The notes beneath the pieces are model-generated. The model saw only the letters and a list, made by a program, of their open reading frames with translations. It was not told the DNA's origin and ran no database searches. 64,000 nucleotides of DNA, from positions 172,501 through 236,500 of the forward strand of contig JAXCGZ010015113.1 of the NCBI GenBank assembly GCA_037179515.1, read 5' to 3'. This DNA comes from Halocaridina rubra. Its lineage: Eukaryota > Arthropoda > Malacostraca > Decapoda > Atyidae. A program made the translations under genes and the position numbers. Positions 1 to 11,949 of this stretch are shown here, one piece after another. Position 1 is the stretch's first letter, and each line of letters opens with the position of its first letter.

Positions 1-149
1 GAACTATGAACAAATTTAATAAGTCTTCTACCAGCAATAAATATGAATGTGCATAACTCTCCAAGACACTAACATTCCTTAAATTTGAATTTACGCCATA
101 CAGCCTATTGGTTTTTCTTCAACTGTTATAAAATTACCAGTTAGATTAC

Positions 150-274
<125 letters not shown>

Positions 275-499
275 TCCTCACTACTCAACAGTCATCAGAT
301 TATTAATAATGCTGATACAAAAACTACTTTAACATAAGACATTGTCTGTCCTATAATATACATTACTGATACCACATTAATTCATGAACTCTTACATATA
401 CAATGCAGTCCGTAAGAAATGTTTTTCTCTAACTTATGCCAAAATCCCCACTGGAACATGCATTAGGAATGAAGAGAATAACAAAAATATTTTCCTTAC

Positions 500-2133
500 C
501 TCATAATTACTTATATCAGCAGCATAATTTTTGCTTTTTGCTAGACTGAATGCTTTGCATTGAGCATCTTTGGATAATTCTTCTTGTGTCAATTTGTGAA
601 GAGCCTCAGCTTGCTTATATATCCTATAAAAAAGTGAGTATTAATATAAAGAAAAATATAAATAAATGGTAAAAATGCTTCATATGCAAAAAGTAACATG
701 CATCATTATCCATATTCTTTGCAATACCAATTTGCATATTATTCAAACCCATAAGGCAATACAAGAACTTGTTACTTGGCAACTAAAATGCAAAGAGCTA
801 TAAAATGAAACATATAGTATTATAAAAGAATTTCTGAGCGAAAATTTAATATAAATTAATGGGATGTTTCAACATAATGCCATATCCCGCTGAATCCAGC
901 AGGTCACACATGAAAAGAAAATGAGATGACGCAGAGCTACATACCTTCCTCATATTCAGATCTTCAAGACAAGCAAATAAAATTTCAGTGAGGACAGGCT
1001 TGTCAGCCCTTTACTTCCCAATCCCTTTTAGTTGACTCTTATGACACACATAGAGAACAGAGACTACAAGCAATTAATTCCTTCTCCATACATCAGGTAC
1101 TTTTCCTTAATACACTACAAAAGGAAGATGCTTTCACTCATAACTTAGCACTCTCTATCCAGCCATTCAGTGTGAAAAAGTTGTAAATAGTAATCACTTA
1201 CTCCTGAATTTCTTGAAGTTTTTTTGCAAGTGTCTTCTTCATCTCAAGAACAAAAGCTATTCGACTTTTTTCCTGCTCCTGGTTATTTGTAACCTTGGAA
1301 AAGGAATAAAGTGATTATCAAATAACCATCAGGCTAAGCTATGAAGGTGATAAACTATGTTGAAAAAGTACGTATACCAGACAATAGCCACAGGGACATG
1401 TTTTTATTTCACCACATTAGAGGATTTGTTGCCAAAGGAGCTCAGTAACCGGAGTCTATACACTTAACTTTATATATATCAATGTATATTCATTATACTG
1501 TAAAACTGCACATTGCACGAATAATGTACAATTGCAAAGAAATTAAAATACTGATAAGAAAATTTGAGCTACAAAATGGTAAGGAATCCCATCAAAGATC
1601 ACATATTTAAAAAATTAAAGTGTTAGGTACATATTACTACAGTGACCTGGTGAACTCACAAAACTCATAAGAAGCTAAACAGTTTCCCTTTTGTGTTCCT
1701 TTATGGACCTTTCTTAATACATAAAGTTTAAGATTTATACTGTATTAATATCTACTGTTAAAAGGAACAAAAGGAACACTTCCCTAAGTCCAGAGAGAGC
1801 ATAAAAAGAAAACTACAATATTAACTTATGCTTATTAAGAAAAAAATAAAAAATTTTATATGAAGGTTCTCATGGACATTTTATACAAGATCATTTATAC
1901 TATGAATATCAGCTAGATGCAAAATTGTTTGTATCTGTATCGATGAAAATACACTTAACCCTCAATTTAACGGACAAAATCTGGCGCAGCAGATTTATTA
2001 TTTTTCAGTTGTAGCGCCAATGGACATGAGCCACTGCTTCAGGAGAGAGAGATTAGTTGCACTTTGGGGTGCCAACAGCTCAGTGCATCACAAAAATAAA
2101 AATAATAATAATAACATTAATAATGATAATAAA

Positions 2134-2164
<31 letters not shown>

Positions 2165-5100
2165 TGAAAGAGAGAGAAATGAAAGCCCTCCAGGCTAGTT
2201 TGCTTGTTGTCTCACAATAATAATAATACTACTAATAATAAAATAATAATAATAATATTCAATAATAATGATAATAATAATATTAAAAAGTAACAAAAAA
2301 TAATAATAGTGATAATATAAATGCACGTTTTCTATACGGAACGTATTAAAGAAAACCAGTAATAGGTAAGGGGGGTACATAGGGATAACAATTTCTCTTT
2401 CTCTCTCACAAAAATAAAAAAGCTGAATTTATAATACATGCACTTTTAGTTCACTGGGTTTTTTATAGTCACAATAATATATTTGTTGCAACTAAAGATC
2501 CAGAAACAACAGACAAATGGATTTAACTGACCGAAGTACCCTCTATTCCGATAAATCAAGGGTTGAGTGTAGTTATCATAAATACTGAACTCAGAGCATT
2601 TGATTACCTACATTCCTGATTTCAAAAAAGAAACTGAAATTTTTTTTCACTTCTTATAACCTAAAAAGTAATGAGAGAATAAATTCTTAAAAATGTGTAC
2701 ATATGGCATACGATAAAAGGAGATTGTAAGCCAAAAGAAATTTTCCGAAATATGGAAACAATTCTCTTGCTTGAATGACAATTCTAGGATATTACATACC
2801 TGCATATGATCCATTTCAAGATTATTCATTGCCAAAATTATATTTGTACTTGTAGGGATTAGAACATCCAAAATCTGAAAAAATTACAACTATCAATAGT
2901 GAGAAAAAATTAAGTTAATAAGTAAGATGTTTTAAGTAACTAAGAAGGGTTGACAAATTTTCATACAGAGGCCTCAATGATACCGATTTTAAAACACACC
3001 TGGAAAAGTCTCTCACCATTCCCTCCTCCAACAATATCACTTACGGTGCTTTGTGGTAGTAGGGATAATATTTTCATGCTAAAAAATCTAATAATGTAAT
3101 CAATATGCGCTCCTTCCTCATTTGAGTGATTGCCCGGTGACAGAAGCCTCTCCCAGGTTCTTATGCCCCTTGTCAGGTAAGCGATGGTTGAGGTAACTTG
3201 GCCTCCATTGCTATTCTCCTCTGATTTGGAGCTCCAGAGGGTGAACCAACAACAAAGATGCAACTTCTGCAAACCAAATCCACCCACTACACTACATTGC
3301 AGAACATCCATACATAGCTATTTGACCAGGCAGCTTAGGGAAAAACAACATCCAAACACACCAAGGAACATTAAAACAGCACTTAGCAAATATCACCCAC
3401 AAATAATGTCATCTATTCTCCCTCGCCCTCCCCAAACCAGCTTCTGCAAATATAATCATACCCTGTTGAGTAGCTGTTCCATCCAGTCGCTCAAAGACAA
3501 CACACAGCTGCATACTCAACCTCCTGACAACCATCCTTCCGAATCGCCCCTACCCCATAAAGACAGAGTCCAACTGACCAAGCTGTGATGTGGGTACCAC
3601 CCAGCTTCACCAGGATGTTACACACCACATCATACAATCAAGCGCATTAAGAAATACTGCACTGCACATAACCACATATGCTAACAACACTCCCTGAGAG
3701 CTCTGTGGGAATGCAAGTGGTCTTCTTTAGTGTTTTGGGGGTGTTCAGCAAGGCAGCTTAGGGAACAACAACTTGCTCGTTGAAAATAAATTAAAAGTAC
3801 AATGAATCTCAAACTAAATAATTACTGTAAAGTTGTGAGTTAGTACTTACTTGGTCAACTAAAACATGAAAACTGTATGCAAAGCAGCAATCTCCTAATA
3901 AAAAAAAAGGATATTTCAAGAAAGCAAAATAACAAAAATATTTTCTTCGAACTAATCCTCTTCCCAAGTTTAGCTTACAGGAACACTGATTTATCATTTT
4001 CAGAGATTTCTTATACAACCTCCTCTTCTACCAATATGGTGGACATGCAGGTACTGTTTTTTGACATTCGTATATAATACATGAAACATACAGTACACTG
4101 TTTATGCATAAATCAGCCATACCTTTGTACTATGAGCAAGGGCTGATAGTGATATCTGACTGTCACTGGATAAAATGGTTGGCTCCAATCTTGCAGTCTC
4201 TCTCCATTTCTTCATTTGCTGAGCTGTAAAGAAATCGAGAGCGTATTAACATAAAGATACAAACAGCCAAGGATACTTCAAGAAGTCACAATACAAAGCA
4301 AGCAATGAAGCATATGCCAAAGTCGTATCACAATTATATCAGACAAAAACTTAATATGATTATGAAATCCCTGATTTCCACAGATGCATATTTATATTGA
4401 AAATACCTTATTTTATTAGCATTTAATTCAAACATTTAACAGTTCCATTTTTTAACATTTAACACTGCCATTTTAATACACTTGGTTTGAGATTATGGTT
4501 TTGACATGTAAATGATTAGACTTTTACTCTTTGCAATACGTACAACATACCTAAGATAAGTTACAAAGTTTTGAAAATTCGTAGCTTATTCTTGAACATA
4601 GGTATAACCGTACACCTACTACTTCATAGTTATACACATTATAAAAAACACAATAACTGAAAATAATAAAGCCAAATTTATAAAAATGATAAGTGGAAAT
4701 GATGTGATCTTTGTACTAATTATAGCATATCTACATTGACTACTAATAGTACTGTAGTTTGTGGCATCATATAAAAAACTTTAACCTTCAGCATTGTATT
4801 CGGAAGCTTTTCTTGTGAAATCAGCCATTAATATCTTCCCTTGGTGTTCAGTTCTCTTGCTTTCCATCATTAAACCATGCAATATATTGATACTACATTC
4901 CGATTTTTCATAGGACTGAATCTTCTCCTCCCCGTACACCTCACGTAGCCATTCAATGACCTGCAATTACAACAATAACAAATATATATTATCAATAGCA
5001 AATGCATCAGAGATTCATATACTCTACCATATACTTCAGCACTGTAATGATCCCAAAGCTTGATGAATTAAAGGGATGATGCTTCATACATTAACATTAC

Positions 5101-5309
5101 TTGTGCTCTGACAGTATGTGTTTATTACTTCCAGCTGAAGAAAGAGAGATGGAATTTCATAATAACATAAAGGTAAAAATAATTCTTTCTATGTTACTGC
5201 AATTCTGATTTGCAACATCACATACACCAGTACTATATTAAGTAATTATCAATTGCTAGAATTCTAAAGCTTCAGTGCCATGGCTCACCTCTTTATGCTT
5301 CATATCCAT
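500..5309 (-). CDS. HAUS1: HAUS augmin-like complex subunit 1, six 5' exons (partial gene)
   Basis: HAUS1 is a coiled-coil subunit of augmin, the complex that recruits gamma-tubulin to spindle microtubules for branching nucleation. I assembled six coding exons on the minus strand: 5309-5289 (start, MDMKHKE), 4960-4786, 4223-4123, 2874-2800, 1293-1202 and 623-500. All have AG acceptors and GT donors, and phases agree at every junction (0, 1, 0, 0, 2, 0). They give about 196 residues; the human protein has 278, so the last 80 or so lie beyond position 1. Recognition rests on the N-terminal segment in exon 2 (WLREVYGEEKIQSYE, later RKASEYNAE), which matches human HAUS1 (AAWLKKIFGDHPIPQYE, then KASEYESE). 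The rest is heptad-like helix. The exon-2 donor (GTTAAAG) is weak. The frame upstream of the ATG at 5309 stays open to a possible acceptor near 5350, so the start could lie further upstream. I saw no promoter. Confidence 0.85.
2097..2300. repeat. (AAT)n-rich microsatellite patches
   Basis: Two impure AAT/TAA-rich stretches (about 2097-2165 and 2217-2300) within the HAUS1 intron between the exons at 1202-1293 and 2800-2874. The poly-Asn and poly-Tyr/Ile frames across them are repeat artefacts. The rest of this intron (1294-2799) holds nothing else I recognise. Confidence 0.9.
2960..3775. repeat. GC-richer insert in a HAUS1 intron, unclassified
   Basis: This stretch is clearly richer in C and G than the AT-rich intron around it, and it opens frames of 116 (minus) and 134 (plus) codons with no domain I recognise. 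A motif of about 20 bp (AGGCAGCTTAGGGAA followed by a CAA-rich tail) occurs in direct orientation at 3328-3349 and 3751-3771. The change in composition suggests an old inserted repeat or pseudogene. No terminal inverted repeats, poly-A tail or target duplication were found. Confidence 0.4.
4224..4785 (-). other. HAUS1 intron between exons 2 and 3
   Basis: AT-rich intronic sequence with a canonical TTTACAG acceptor at its 3' end on the minus strand. I see no repeat or RNA gene in it. Confidence 0.6.
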
Positions 5310-5782
5310 TCTTATCAATTCCACTTGGTATAGCGTAAGGAAATGAGAAAATCTGGAATATCAAATAGTATCTGTGATAACATGATTACAGCATATAAAA
5401 AAAAAAAAATTACAGATTACTTTTGCATACCAAGGTTTTAAGTCTTTGCGCATAATAACCAGAAAACAAACTGTCAATATCAGTAACTATACTATTTCAA
5501 ATAAAATTATGATGCTCTTGAGAAGAAAAAGTTTATCAAAAAATCAAACACTAAGTAAGCAAAGTTATCTCTCATCAAGTAGAAAAAGCAATTTGAACAA
5601 CAAAAGAAAGGAAATATGATTTGTTCTTTAACTTCTGCAATTGCTCTTTACTTTTGTATTTCAACTTGACATTAATGGCTATACACATATCAATCATTTT
5701 TTCTTACTTTCATGTAAATGATCATGTAAGGCACGACAAAAAAGGGATTTAATTTCCTCATTTTATTGCTGGCAAACTGGAG

Positions 5783-5905
<123 letters not shown>

Positions 5906-6006
5906 CGAGTTACAAAATGTGTGCTATGTGGTACACAACAGTAATGAATGGATCAACATAAACTTTTATAATTTTATTGAAATGAGGGACATGGTAATTG
6001 ACTTTA

Positions 6007-6118
<112 letters not shown>

Positions 6119-6390
6119 TTTTGTAAAAGAACAATAAACAAAAATGTCCAGTATAATATACTGTATTAGCAAAAAATGGATCACATTTTACATTTTCTTT
6201 TGTAAATGGACAATACACATAAACGTTCAACAACATAGAAGCATAAATACACCAAAAAGTATTTTAAGGTAAAGTAACAATAGCATCTTCAGAGTCAAAT
6301 TCATTTCAGATGATAGATGATTAAACTTTGTCACGACGATGAAATAATTACGTTATCAAGTATAATAATACACGTTTAATACATCACTAT

Positions 6391-7017
6391 TTATATATTT
6401 ATATTTTCAACATCGCCATATATTGAAGCATCTAAAGATGTTCCAATTTTAAGTTCTGGTTCCCTAGTTAACTGCTGTAATAAATACTCCAATGGCTCTT
6501 TCAAAAATATTCTGGCCTTCACACTGGTTTCAAAAAATCCAATTTTGTATTTTGTAGGATAAAGTATGTTTTTGCTTTTCACTTTTCTCTCTTTAATATC
6601 AATCTTATTAGCACACAAAACTACTGGTATATCTCCTCGAACCCTCATCACATCTTTGTGCCAAAGGGGAACATTCTTGTATGTGACTCTAGATGTGACA
6701 TCACAAAATATAATTGCTGCATCTGCATCATCATAGTAACCATCACGAAGAGGCCCCATTTTTTCTTGTCCAGCAGTGTCCCACAGTACTATCACACTCT
6801 CCCCGTGAGTTGTGCCCACGATGATTTCTGTCTTCTCGACTCCTAGAGTAGCAATATATTCATGCCTGAAAGCCTCACTCTGCAATCTTGCAACATAACT
6901 TGATTTCCCTGTGCCTCCATCACCAACAATTACAATTTTGTATCTACCTGGCTTCACACTTGTAGTAGAATCGGGCAATTCTACACCCTCATTTTCTGTT
7001 TTCATGCCATTATCCAT
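6391..7017 (-). CDS. Divergent Ran-family small GTPase, single coding exon
   Basis: A 208-residue uninterrupted frame from ATG at 7017 to TAA at 6391. Ran-type switch and P-loop motifs are visible: GDGGTGKSS (33-40 region), the switch I segment YIATLGVE, DTAGQEK (80-86) followed by the Ran hallmark LRDGYY, then DVTSRVTYKNVPLWH, and the base-recognition motif NKID (137-140) with a basic KERKVK patch. Canonical Ran is about 216 residues and ends in an acidic DEDDDL tail. Here the C-terminus ends in ENINI with no acidic tail, and the G5 motif reads SVK instead of SAK. An N-terminal extension of about 20 residues is unlike Ran. Ran drives nuclear transport and spindle assembly; whether this paralogue keeps that role cannot be told. 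Just upstream of the ATG, on the minus strand, a pyrimidine tract followed by CAG near 7045 looks like a splice acceptor, so a spliced 5' UTR is possible. It could be an old retrocopy that stayed open. Confidence 0.85.
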   Translation of the reverse strand: MDNGMKTENEGVELPDSTTSVKPGRYKIVIVGDGGTGKSSYVARLQSEAFRHEYIATLGVEKTEIIVGTTHGESVIVLWDTAGQEKMGPLRDGYYDDADAAIIFCDVTSRVTYKNVPLWHKDVMRVRGDIPVVLCANKIDIKERKVKSKNILYPTKYKIGFFETSVKARIFLKEPLEYLLQQLTREPELKIGTSLDASIYGDVENINI

Positions 7018-7045
7018 GCTTCACTTGATACGGTCAACTGAGGGA

Positions 7046-8404
7046 GTAAAAAGGAAAGTGTTGTACTGGAAACACATGGTCGAATTTCCATAAAAAAGAT
7101 TATGTACTTTAATAAATTCGGAAACAGATTTAACATATATAAAGGAGTTAGTGCATATATTTCAAATAATCAGAGTCCTGATGAATTTTATAAAAATACA
7201 GAGGAAAAACAATACTAAAAAGTAAAAAGTACCATTTACACACTACTAGAAAAAGTAATAATTCCTCTGAAAGACCATTTTTTTCCAAGTGTATTTCCTT
7301 TCTTCTCCACAGCAATCTAATGGATTAATACACAACATAATATTATTCATATACTGTCTTTCAGCTTTACTTCTCTATAAATTTGTTTCCAAAATCGAAA
7401 ATTAAAAGATAAAACACAAAAGAAATAATGACTAATATTTTTAACAATTTAACACAAAGTCTTCATTATGGGTGCTAAGTGAAGTACGCCAGGCAATGCC
7501 AACTTAACATTGAAGATGAGACTGCAGTATATTTACAGTCTCTTATTTATATGAGAAGGATGTGAAGAGCCTTGATGAGTGTGTGCATTTGTGAGATGAA
7601 AGTTATAGTAAACTGACATTTTGATGAGATTACATCGTTAATGAATCAAACCAGTCTGCATTAACCAAGCCACAAGTAATAAAATCCAACTTTGGCATAT
7701 AGCCATAATTTTCACAATGACAAACTTTTTAACGAATTATGGAAATTATTCCCACAGCCAAGATATTAAGTACAGTATTTTTCATTGTCCCCAACTCTAA
7801 ACAGGGTATTTTCCTAAACCTTGGACAGAGGCCTAGGTAACTCTTAGATCCTTATATCTGTTACAGGTCTATTATCATACCAGTTAGAAATCCCAAGAGT
7901 TTTTGCTAGGTACTGTAATGTCCTCAGTCTGGAGCCTGTGTTTACTTATAAATAAGGTTATTATAATGATCAGAATCTATCTGAATTCGAAGATGATCTA
8001 GTTTATATATTTGAGCAGCATAAAAGGTGAATTTCTGCCATAGTTTACAGCTATTTTCTTCCCTATATTAGTCATTACAGCAACATCCTGAGCTGTACAG
8101 GATCTTGGGCCTATACCCTGCTGAGCATTCTAGAATTGGAAAAAAAAAAATATCCAAAGTCCAGAAAACTTTCTATAGTAAGTCAACTCCAAACTAGAAC
8201 ATAAAACCTTTTGTGACAATTGGAGTAGTTATAAAAGCTTCATTTTCAAAAATTTCATTGATGATGGAAAACCAACAGTAGGGTACAAGTAACTGTACTG
8301 AGTACAATAATTTGAATGGACTGATTACGGGGGGAAGACACAATAATTCCTTTTAAACCCTATACGTCCTCCCTAAGTTAATCATTTTTACAACTGTAAA
8401 AATC
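7046..8404. other. Intergenic or 5' UTR intron, no feature recognised
   Basis: AT-rich sequence upstream of the Ran-like gene. No exon, RNA gene or repeat could be supported here. A non-coding first exon of the Ran-like gene may lie in it, but I could not place one. Confidence 0.4.
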
Positions 8405-8665
8405 AAAATTATATTTTCCCAATGGTTTCTAATGTCTTAAATGAATATGAACTTGAAAACCATCGGAAAATGAATAGTAACCTAACTTAAATAATACTCA
8501 TTCAAGATATTTCTCCTATGGCTTTTGATGCTTTAGCATGAATATGACCTTGAAAACTATGGTGAATTACTGCTTATTTAGGTTAGTATACATTTTCCGA
8601 CGATTTTCAAGGTCATATTCACTCAAAAAAACATAAAAACAATAGGAAAAATTTAATTTTCATCT
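8405..8665. repeat. Foldback repeat with an extra internal direct copy
   Basis: A segment at about 8405-8493 (core GAATATGAACTTGAAAAC) is repeated in inverted orientation at about 8575-8665 (core GATTTTCAAGGTCATATTC). A third, direct copy lies at about 8512-8570. The two outer arms match over roughly 85 bp with scattered mismatches. This fits a small non-autonomous foldback transposon or its remnant; no target duplication was identified. Confidence 0.7.
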
Positions 8666-8796
8666 TCAAATTACGGCAGGAGAAATTGTAATACCCAAAT
8701 TTTATTGAAATTGATATGTACGGAGCACAAATGCATAATACAGTATATAACTTTCAATACTAAGGAGTTCCTGTCATGTTACAATGGTTAAAATTC

Positions 8797-9346
8797 GTCT
8801 TATGAACCCCTCCATAACTCGTACTTATACCTCTTAAAATAATAATTCTTTGACATGCATGTCTGAAACTCACGTCACACACTCCTGGAAAACTGTTCCA
8901 TTAGTATAAGAAAAATAACTAATAAATTTATGGTTAATTATTAAATAATGTATAAGCAAGACCAATGAGGGCCATTGTTTACTTGAGACACGCGACCAAT
9001 TCTTAAGTGAACCACTCTGCTGTATGATCATCCAAATATACCCTATTAAGGTATGTAATTAAGTACCTAACCAAACCTTGGTTAGGTTAGGTACTTACCT
9101 AAATAGGGTAAAGTTGGGAGTTTATACAGCAGCGTGGGCCACTCGAGAAGTGGTCGTGTCTCTCGAGTAAATAACGGTCGGTCTCTGGTCTTGTTAATTT
9201 TGTAAATCATGCACACAATTCATTAGTTTTTTTTTTTTTACCAAAGTAACATTTTCCAGGAGTGTGTTACACGAGTTTCAGACACGTATGTCAAAGGACA
9301 ATTATTTGAAGAAGTATACGTACAAGTTATGGAGGGGTGCATAAAG
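8797..9346. mobile_element. About 550-bp foldback MITE (two long inverted arms)
   Basis: Almost the whole element is an imperfect inverted repeat centred near 9078. The left arm starts ACCCCTCCATAAC and the right arm ends GTTATGGAGGGGT. Shared landmarks include CACTCCTGGAAAA against TTTTCCAGGAGTG, and AAGTACCTAACC against GGTTAGGTACTT at the centre. The arms are about 270 bp with indels and substitutions. It has no coding capacity and is probably a non-autonomous DNA transposon or an old inverted duplication. The superfamily could not be assigned. Confidence 0.8.
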
Positions 9347-10087
9347 CAAATATTAACTTACCAACAATTTTTTATCGATATAAATATAACCTCAAAATGC
9401 AGTAAATGTATGCCTTAAATTCCTTGAAAACTACTTTGATATACGATGGAAGGGCCCATCCGTTATTCCTGCTCCCTAAGTAGAGATCGGACAGACAAAA
9501 CTTATTTCAGCTTTCTAATAACAATATTTGCCCCAATCTGCCATTTTCTCACAAGTATGCAAACTTACAACATGCATTATATAAAAGATAGTTCACAATT
9601 TCTCCTCATATTTTTTTTATGGGAAATATTCTTACCTGGTATTCAAATAAAACGCTAGACAAAAGAACCGCTGATGTTTTGGTTAAGAATATCCAGTACA
9701 TCAAAAATACAAACTACACTAAACCAAACATGAAATATACACACTATTATTGCAGCAAAATACGTAATATATTATAAAAATATTCATATTATATATCAAA
9801 TTAAAAGTTAGACAAACTGATTACTCCCTTCAGGCATTTTTATCCTATTTTAATAAAAAGTTAATGTACTCACATATGCGAGTTCAGATAAATTACATGA
9901 ACTTGAAATTTATCATTATCTTCATTCATCCTTTATGCAGAGTTCGTGAAGGCAACATTTCATTTAATTTGCATATTATAAAGGAAATTTGACACGCAGA
10001 CCAAGCCATTATGCAAGTGTACTGATTATGAATGACGAGTTGGCAAGTTCATCCTGATATTGGTGTGCAAAGTTAAATTATTACTAG
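9347..10087. other. No feature recognised
   Basis: AT-rich sequence between the foldback element and the LINE cluster. An open frame of 70 codons at 9446-9658 has no similarity I recognise. Confidence 0.4.
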
Positions 10088-11329
10088 GTGTGTGTGAGAT
10101 TACCTAATTGTGTTTACGGGAAAGAGCCCAAAGCCCGTGTCTTCCCGTCTCCTCATCGGTTCCATTTTATACTTAGTGATACTTATCATACCTGTCCTTA
10201 AAACTATGGATTGAGATAGCATTAACTACCTCCTCGCTTAGCCAATTCCAATTATCAACTACTCTTACACTGAAAAAGTATTTCCTTACATCCTGCAAAG
10301 AACTTTTCTTACGAAGCTTCAAACTATGACCTCTAGTTAGCATTAGGACGGAAAACGTTATTTGCAGCTCTATCTTGCATTAGTTAGCCCCATTTAGATT
10401 ATGCTGTGCAATTCTGGTCACCCTATTATAGGATGGAAATTGAATCCTTGGAGAGAGTGCAGCGAAGAATGACCGAGATGATACACAATATCAGAAATCT
10501 ACCATATGAGGACAGATTAAAAAAACTTAATCTACATTCTCTAGAGAGGCGAAGAGTTAGGGGGGGGGGTATGATTGAAGTGTATAAATGGTTTAAAGGG
10601 GTTAACAAGGGAGATATTAATAAAGTTTTAAAAATTCATGATCACACCAAAACTCGTAATAATGGATTTAAGCTTGATAAATTTAGATTCAGAAGGGAGA
10701 TTGGTAAAAATTGGCTTGGTAATAGAGTAGCTGATACATTGAACAGGCTTCCTAGTAGGATAGTAAATGCCATTACCTTAGACACCTTCAAATGTAGATT
10801 AGATAGACATATGACAGAGGTAGGGTGGGTATGAATAGGTTAGTGCTTATTAGAAAAATCATAAAAAGAAAAATAGAATAAATAAGTAGAGTAGAATAGA
10901 ACAGGCTAGACATGCTGAAAATACCATTCTAACATGAAGCTGCCTCGTGTGTGCCAGTAGGCATGTTGCAGTGTCCTCTATTCTTATGTTCTTATGTTGT
11001 TCTAGAGCCAGCCATATCAAAATATCGATCCCTATCCACTCTATCATAACCATGAAGGAATTTAAAGACTGTCACCATATCCCCCCTCAATCTTCTAGCT
11101 TCGAGTGATGGTAAGTCTAATTCCCTCAGCCTCTCATCATAACTGAGATTGCATATTTCTGTCACCAGTTTCGTGGCATGTCTTTGAACTTTTTCAAGCT
11201 TAGCTATGTGCTTTTTCAAGAGTGGATTCCAAAAGGGGGCTGCATATTCGAGTTTTGGCCTCACATAGGTTACATAAATATTTCTCAACATTTCCTTGTC
11301 CATGTGCCTGACGGCTACCCTTACATTTG

Positions 11330-11330
<1 letters not shown>
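10088..11330 (-). mobile_element. LINE 3' fragment (jockey/CR1-like), copy A/B, interrupted
   Basis: This is the 3' end of a non-LTR retrotransposon on the minus strand. It encodes the C-terminal part of the reverse transcriptase polyprotein (IYVTYVRPKLEYAAPFWNP at 11280-11220) followed by a 3' UTR and a (CA)n tail, seen as TGTGTG at 10088-10096. It is split at 10338 by a 654-bp plus-strand insertion; the flanks CCTCTAGTT and GTTCTAGAGCC correspond to contiguous CCTCTAGTTCTAGAGCC in the sister copies. The copy is 5' truncated at ACATTTGGCG, exactly where copy C is truncated. It has no complete ORF. Confidence 0.85.
10338..10991 (+). mobile_element. Plus-strand LINE 3' fragment of a second family, nested in copy A/B
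   Basis: The frame 10406-10834 encodes 142 residues resembling the C-terminal end of a different jockey/CR1-like polyprotein (LERVQRRMTEMIHNIRNLPYE, then a terminus around FKCRLDRHM). It is 5' truncated and ends in a short A-rich 3' UTR and an 8-bp tandem tail, TTCTTATG repeated about twice (10971-10988). Simple-repeat 3' tails are known in CR1/RTE-type LINEs. It interrupts copy A/B with a 3-bp (GTT) possible target duplication. Confidence 0.8.

Positions 11331-11331
<1 letters not shown>

Positions 11332-11388
<57 letters not shown>
11332..11388. repeat. (TG)n microsatellite, the 3' tail of LINE copy C
   Basis: A pure TG run of about 57 bp immediately followed by ATTACCTAATTG, the 3' terminus of the minus-strand LINE. 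It is the CA-type tail of copy C, read on the plus strand. Confidence 0.9.
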
Positions 11389-11389
<1 letters not shown>

Positions 11390-11949
11390 TTACCTAATTG
11401 TGTTTACGGGAAAGAGCCCAAAGCTCGTGTCTTCCCGTCTCCTCATCGGTTCCATTTTATACTTAGTCATACCTGTCCTTAAAACTATGGATTGAGATAG
11501 CATCAACTACCTCCTCGCTTAGCCAATTCCAATTATCAACTACTCTTACACTGAAAAAGTATTTCCTTACATCCTGCAAAGAACTTTTCTTATGAAGCTT
11601 CAAACTATGACCTCTAGTTCTAGAGCCAGCCATATCAAAATATCGATCCCTATCCACTCTATCATAACCATGAAGGAATTTAAAGACTGTCACCATATCC
11701 TCCCTCAATCTTCTAGCTTCGAGTGATGGTAAGTCTAATTCCCTCAGCCTCTCATCATAACTGAGATTGCGTATTTCTGGCACCAGTTTCGTGGCATGTC
11801 TTTGAACTTTTTCAAGCTTAGCTATGTGCTTTTTCAAGTGTGGATTCCAAAAGGGGGCTGCATATTCGAGTTTTGGCCTCACATAGGTTACATAAATATT
11901 TCTCAACATTTCCTTGTCCATGTGTCTGAAGGCTACCCTTACATTTGGC
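11389..11949 (-). mobile_element. LINE 3' fragment, copy C
   Basis: Nearly identical to copies A/B and D. The frame at 11921-11463 gives 152 residues of the LINE polyprotein C-terminus (MDKEMLRNIYVTYVRPKLE, then the basic CCHC-free tail). It is truncated at its 5' end at ACATTTGGCG, directly next to the TG tail of copy D. It is dead as a mobile element and most likely arose by tandem duplication with copy A/B. Confidence 0.85.

Noticed and set aside
3184..3588. A 134-codon plus-strand gene
   Set aside because: Low-complexity Pro/Gln/His-rich translation, no domain, inside an intron of HAUS1 and within a repeat-like island.
6391..7017. Processed pseudogene of Ran
   Set aside because: Frame is open over 208 codons with intact nucleotide-binding motifs, no poly-A remnant seen, and a possible 5' UTR splice acceptor.
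10859..11053. Short minus-strand frame with hydrophobic end
   Set aside because: It spans the junction of two LINE fragments, so it is an artefact of nesting.
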